Of a stretch of 64,000 bases of DNA, positions 63,673 through 64,000 are shown one piece after another; position 1 is the first letter of the stretch, and each line of letters begins with the position of its first letter. The position numbers and the translations under genes are program-made. Under the pieces are notes generated by a model that ran no database searches, was not told the origin of the DNA, and worked only from the letters and a program-made list of their open reading frames with translations. Source of the stretch: Gambelia wislizenii (lineage: Eukaryota > Chordata > Lepidosauria > Squamata > Crotaphytidae); assembly GCA_030847615.1 (NCBI GenBank), contig JAUMIR010000002.1, forward strand, positions 197,267,809-197,331,808, written 5' to 3'.

Positions 63673-64000
63673 GTGAGTATTTCTGAGGGATTAAATGACA
63701 CTGGGGATAGAAGGACAGAAGACTTTAGTCCAGTTTTTCGTAGACCAAATACATTTATGTGTGATGACTGATTTCAAGCACTGTTAGTTTTATGTTAATT
63801 AGCATCACTGAATTGAATGAAATGCATTTTGTTGTATTTTACAGGTGATTTTAACCACTGAACGATTCACTAGATTTTCATGCCATGTATTTTATTGCTC
63901 TGCTCCAATTACTGTTGCTGACATAAATAATCACCTTATTGAAGATGGATATGCTAATTTCTTTTGTTCTCCAGCATATCTGTGATGCTTCTAGTCTTGA
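63673..64000 (+). other. ATP5PD: ATP5PD intron, partial
   Basis: It starts with the GTGAGT donor and holds no further exon before the window ends. Confidence 0.75.

Overview
This is an animal nuclear genome window, most likely from a squamate reptile (lizard or snake). The reasons are intron-split vertebrate genes and a characteristic mix of transposable elements: BovB, CR1 and L2-type LINEs, a Penelope-like element, tRNA-headed SINEs with BovB-like tails, 5S-rRNA-derived SINEs, and many small Tigger/pogo-like and other inverted-repeat DNA transposons. No prokaryotic features, CRISPR arrays or functional tRNA/rRNA genes were seen.

Three protein-coding genes are supported at exon level by splice sites and continuous phase. 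(1) A TRIM-family gene on the minus strand (11.8-35.9 kb): RING, two B-boxes and coiled coil in five exons. It resembles TRIM16/TRIM25. The expected C-terminal B30.2/SPRY exon is not visible and probably lies left of the window. (2) KCTD2, complete on the minus strand (42.2-54.9 kb): six coding exons giving 252 residues, with a long transposon-free 3' UTR to about 38.6 kb and a CpG-rich promoter at about 54.45-55.16 kb. (3) The start of ATP5PD (ATP5H, ATP synthase peripheral-stalk subunit d) on the plus strand, with a noncoding first exon at about 62.45 kb and the first coding exon at 63,551-63,672. KCTD2 and ATP5PD are divergent, with about 7.5 kb of mostly transposon DNA between their starts.

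Region by region: 1-11.8 kb is TRIM downstream or intronic DNA with broken BovB and CR1 copies. 11.8-36 kb holds the TRIM exons, very far apart, with introns full of SINEs, inverted-repeat elements, a solo LTR with a perfect 5-bp target duplication, and a 331-bp near-palindrome. 36-38.6 kb is intergenic. 38.6-55 kb is KCTD2, whose introns hold several TA-flanked Tigger-like elements. 55-62.4 kb is the intergenic stretch with a Penelope insertion inside a SINE and a full-length, apparently young non-LTR retrotransposon (58,007-61,993, 13-bp target duplication, intact reading frame of more than 1050 codons with AP endonuclease, reverse transcriptase and a terminal CCHC finger). 62.4-64 kb is the ATP5PD start.

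I found no wholly new molecular system. The strongest leads are the intact LINE family with an (AG)n tail, an inverted-repeat element family that carries a conserved GC-box/CCAAT module, a Tigger copy that looks like a mammalian family, and TRIM exon 4 wedged between two retrotransposons.
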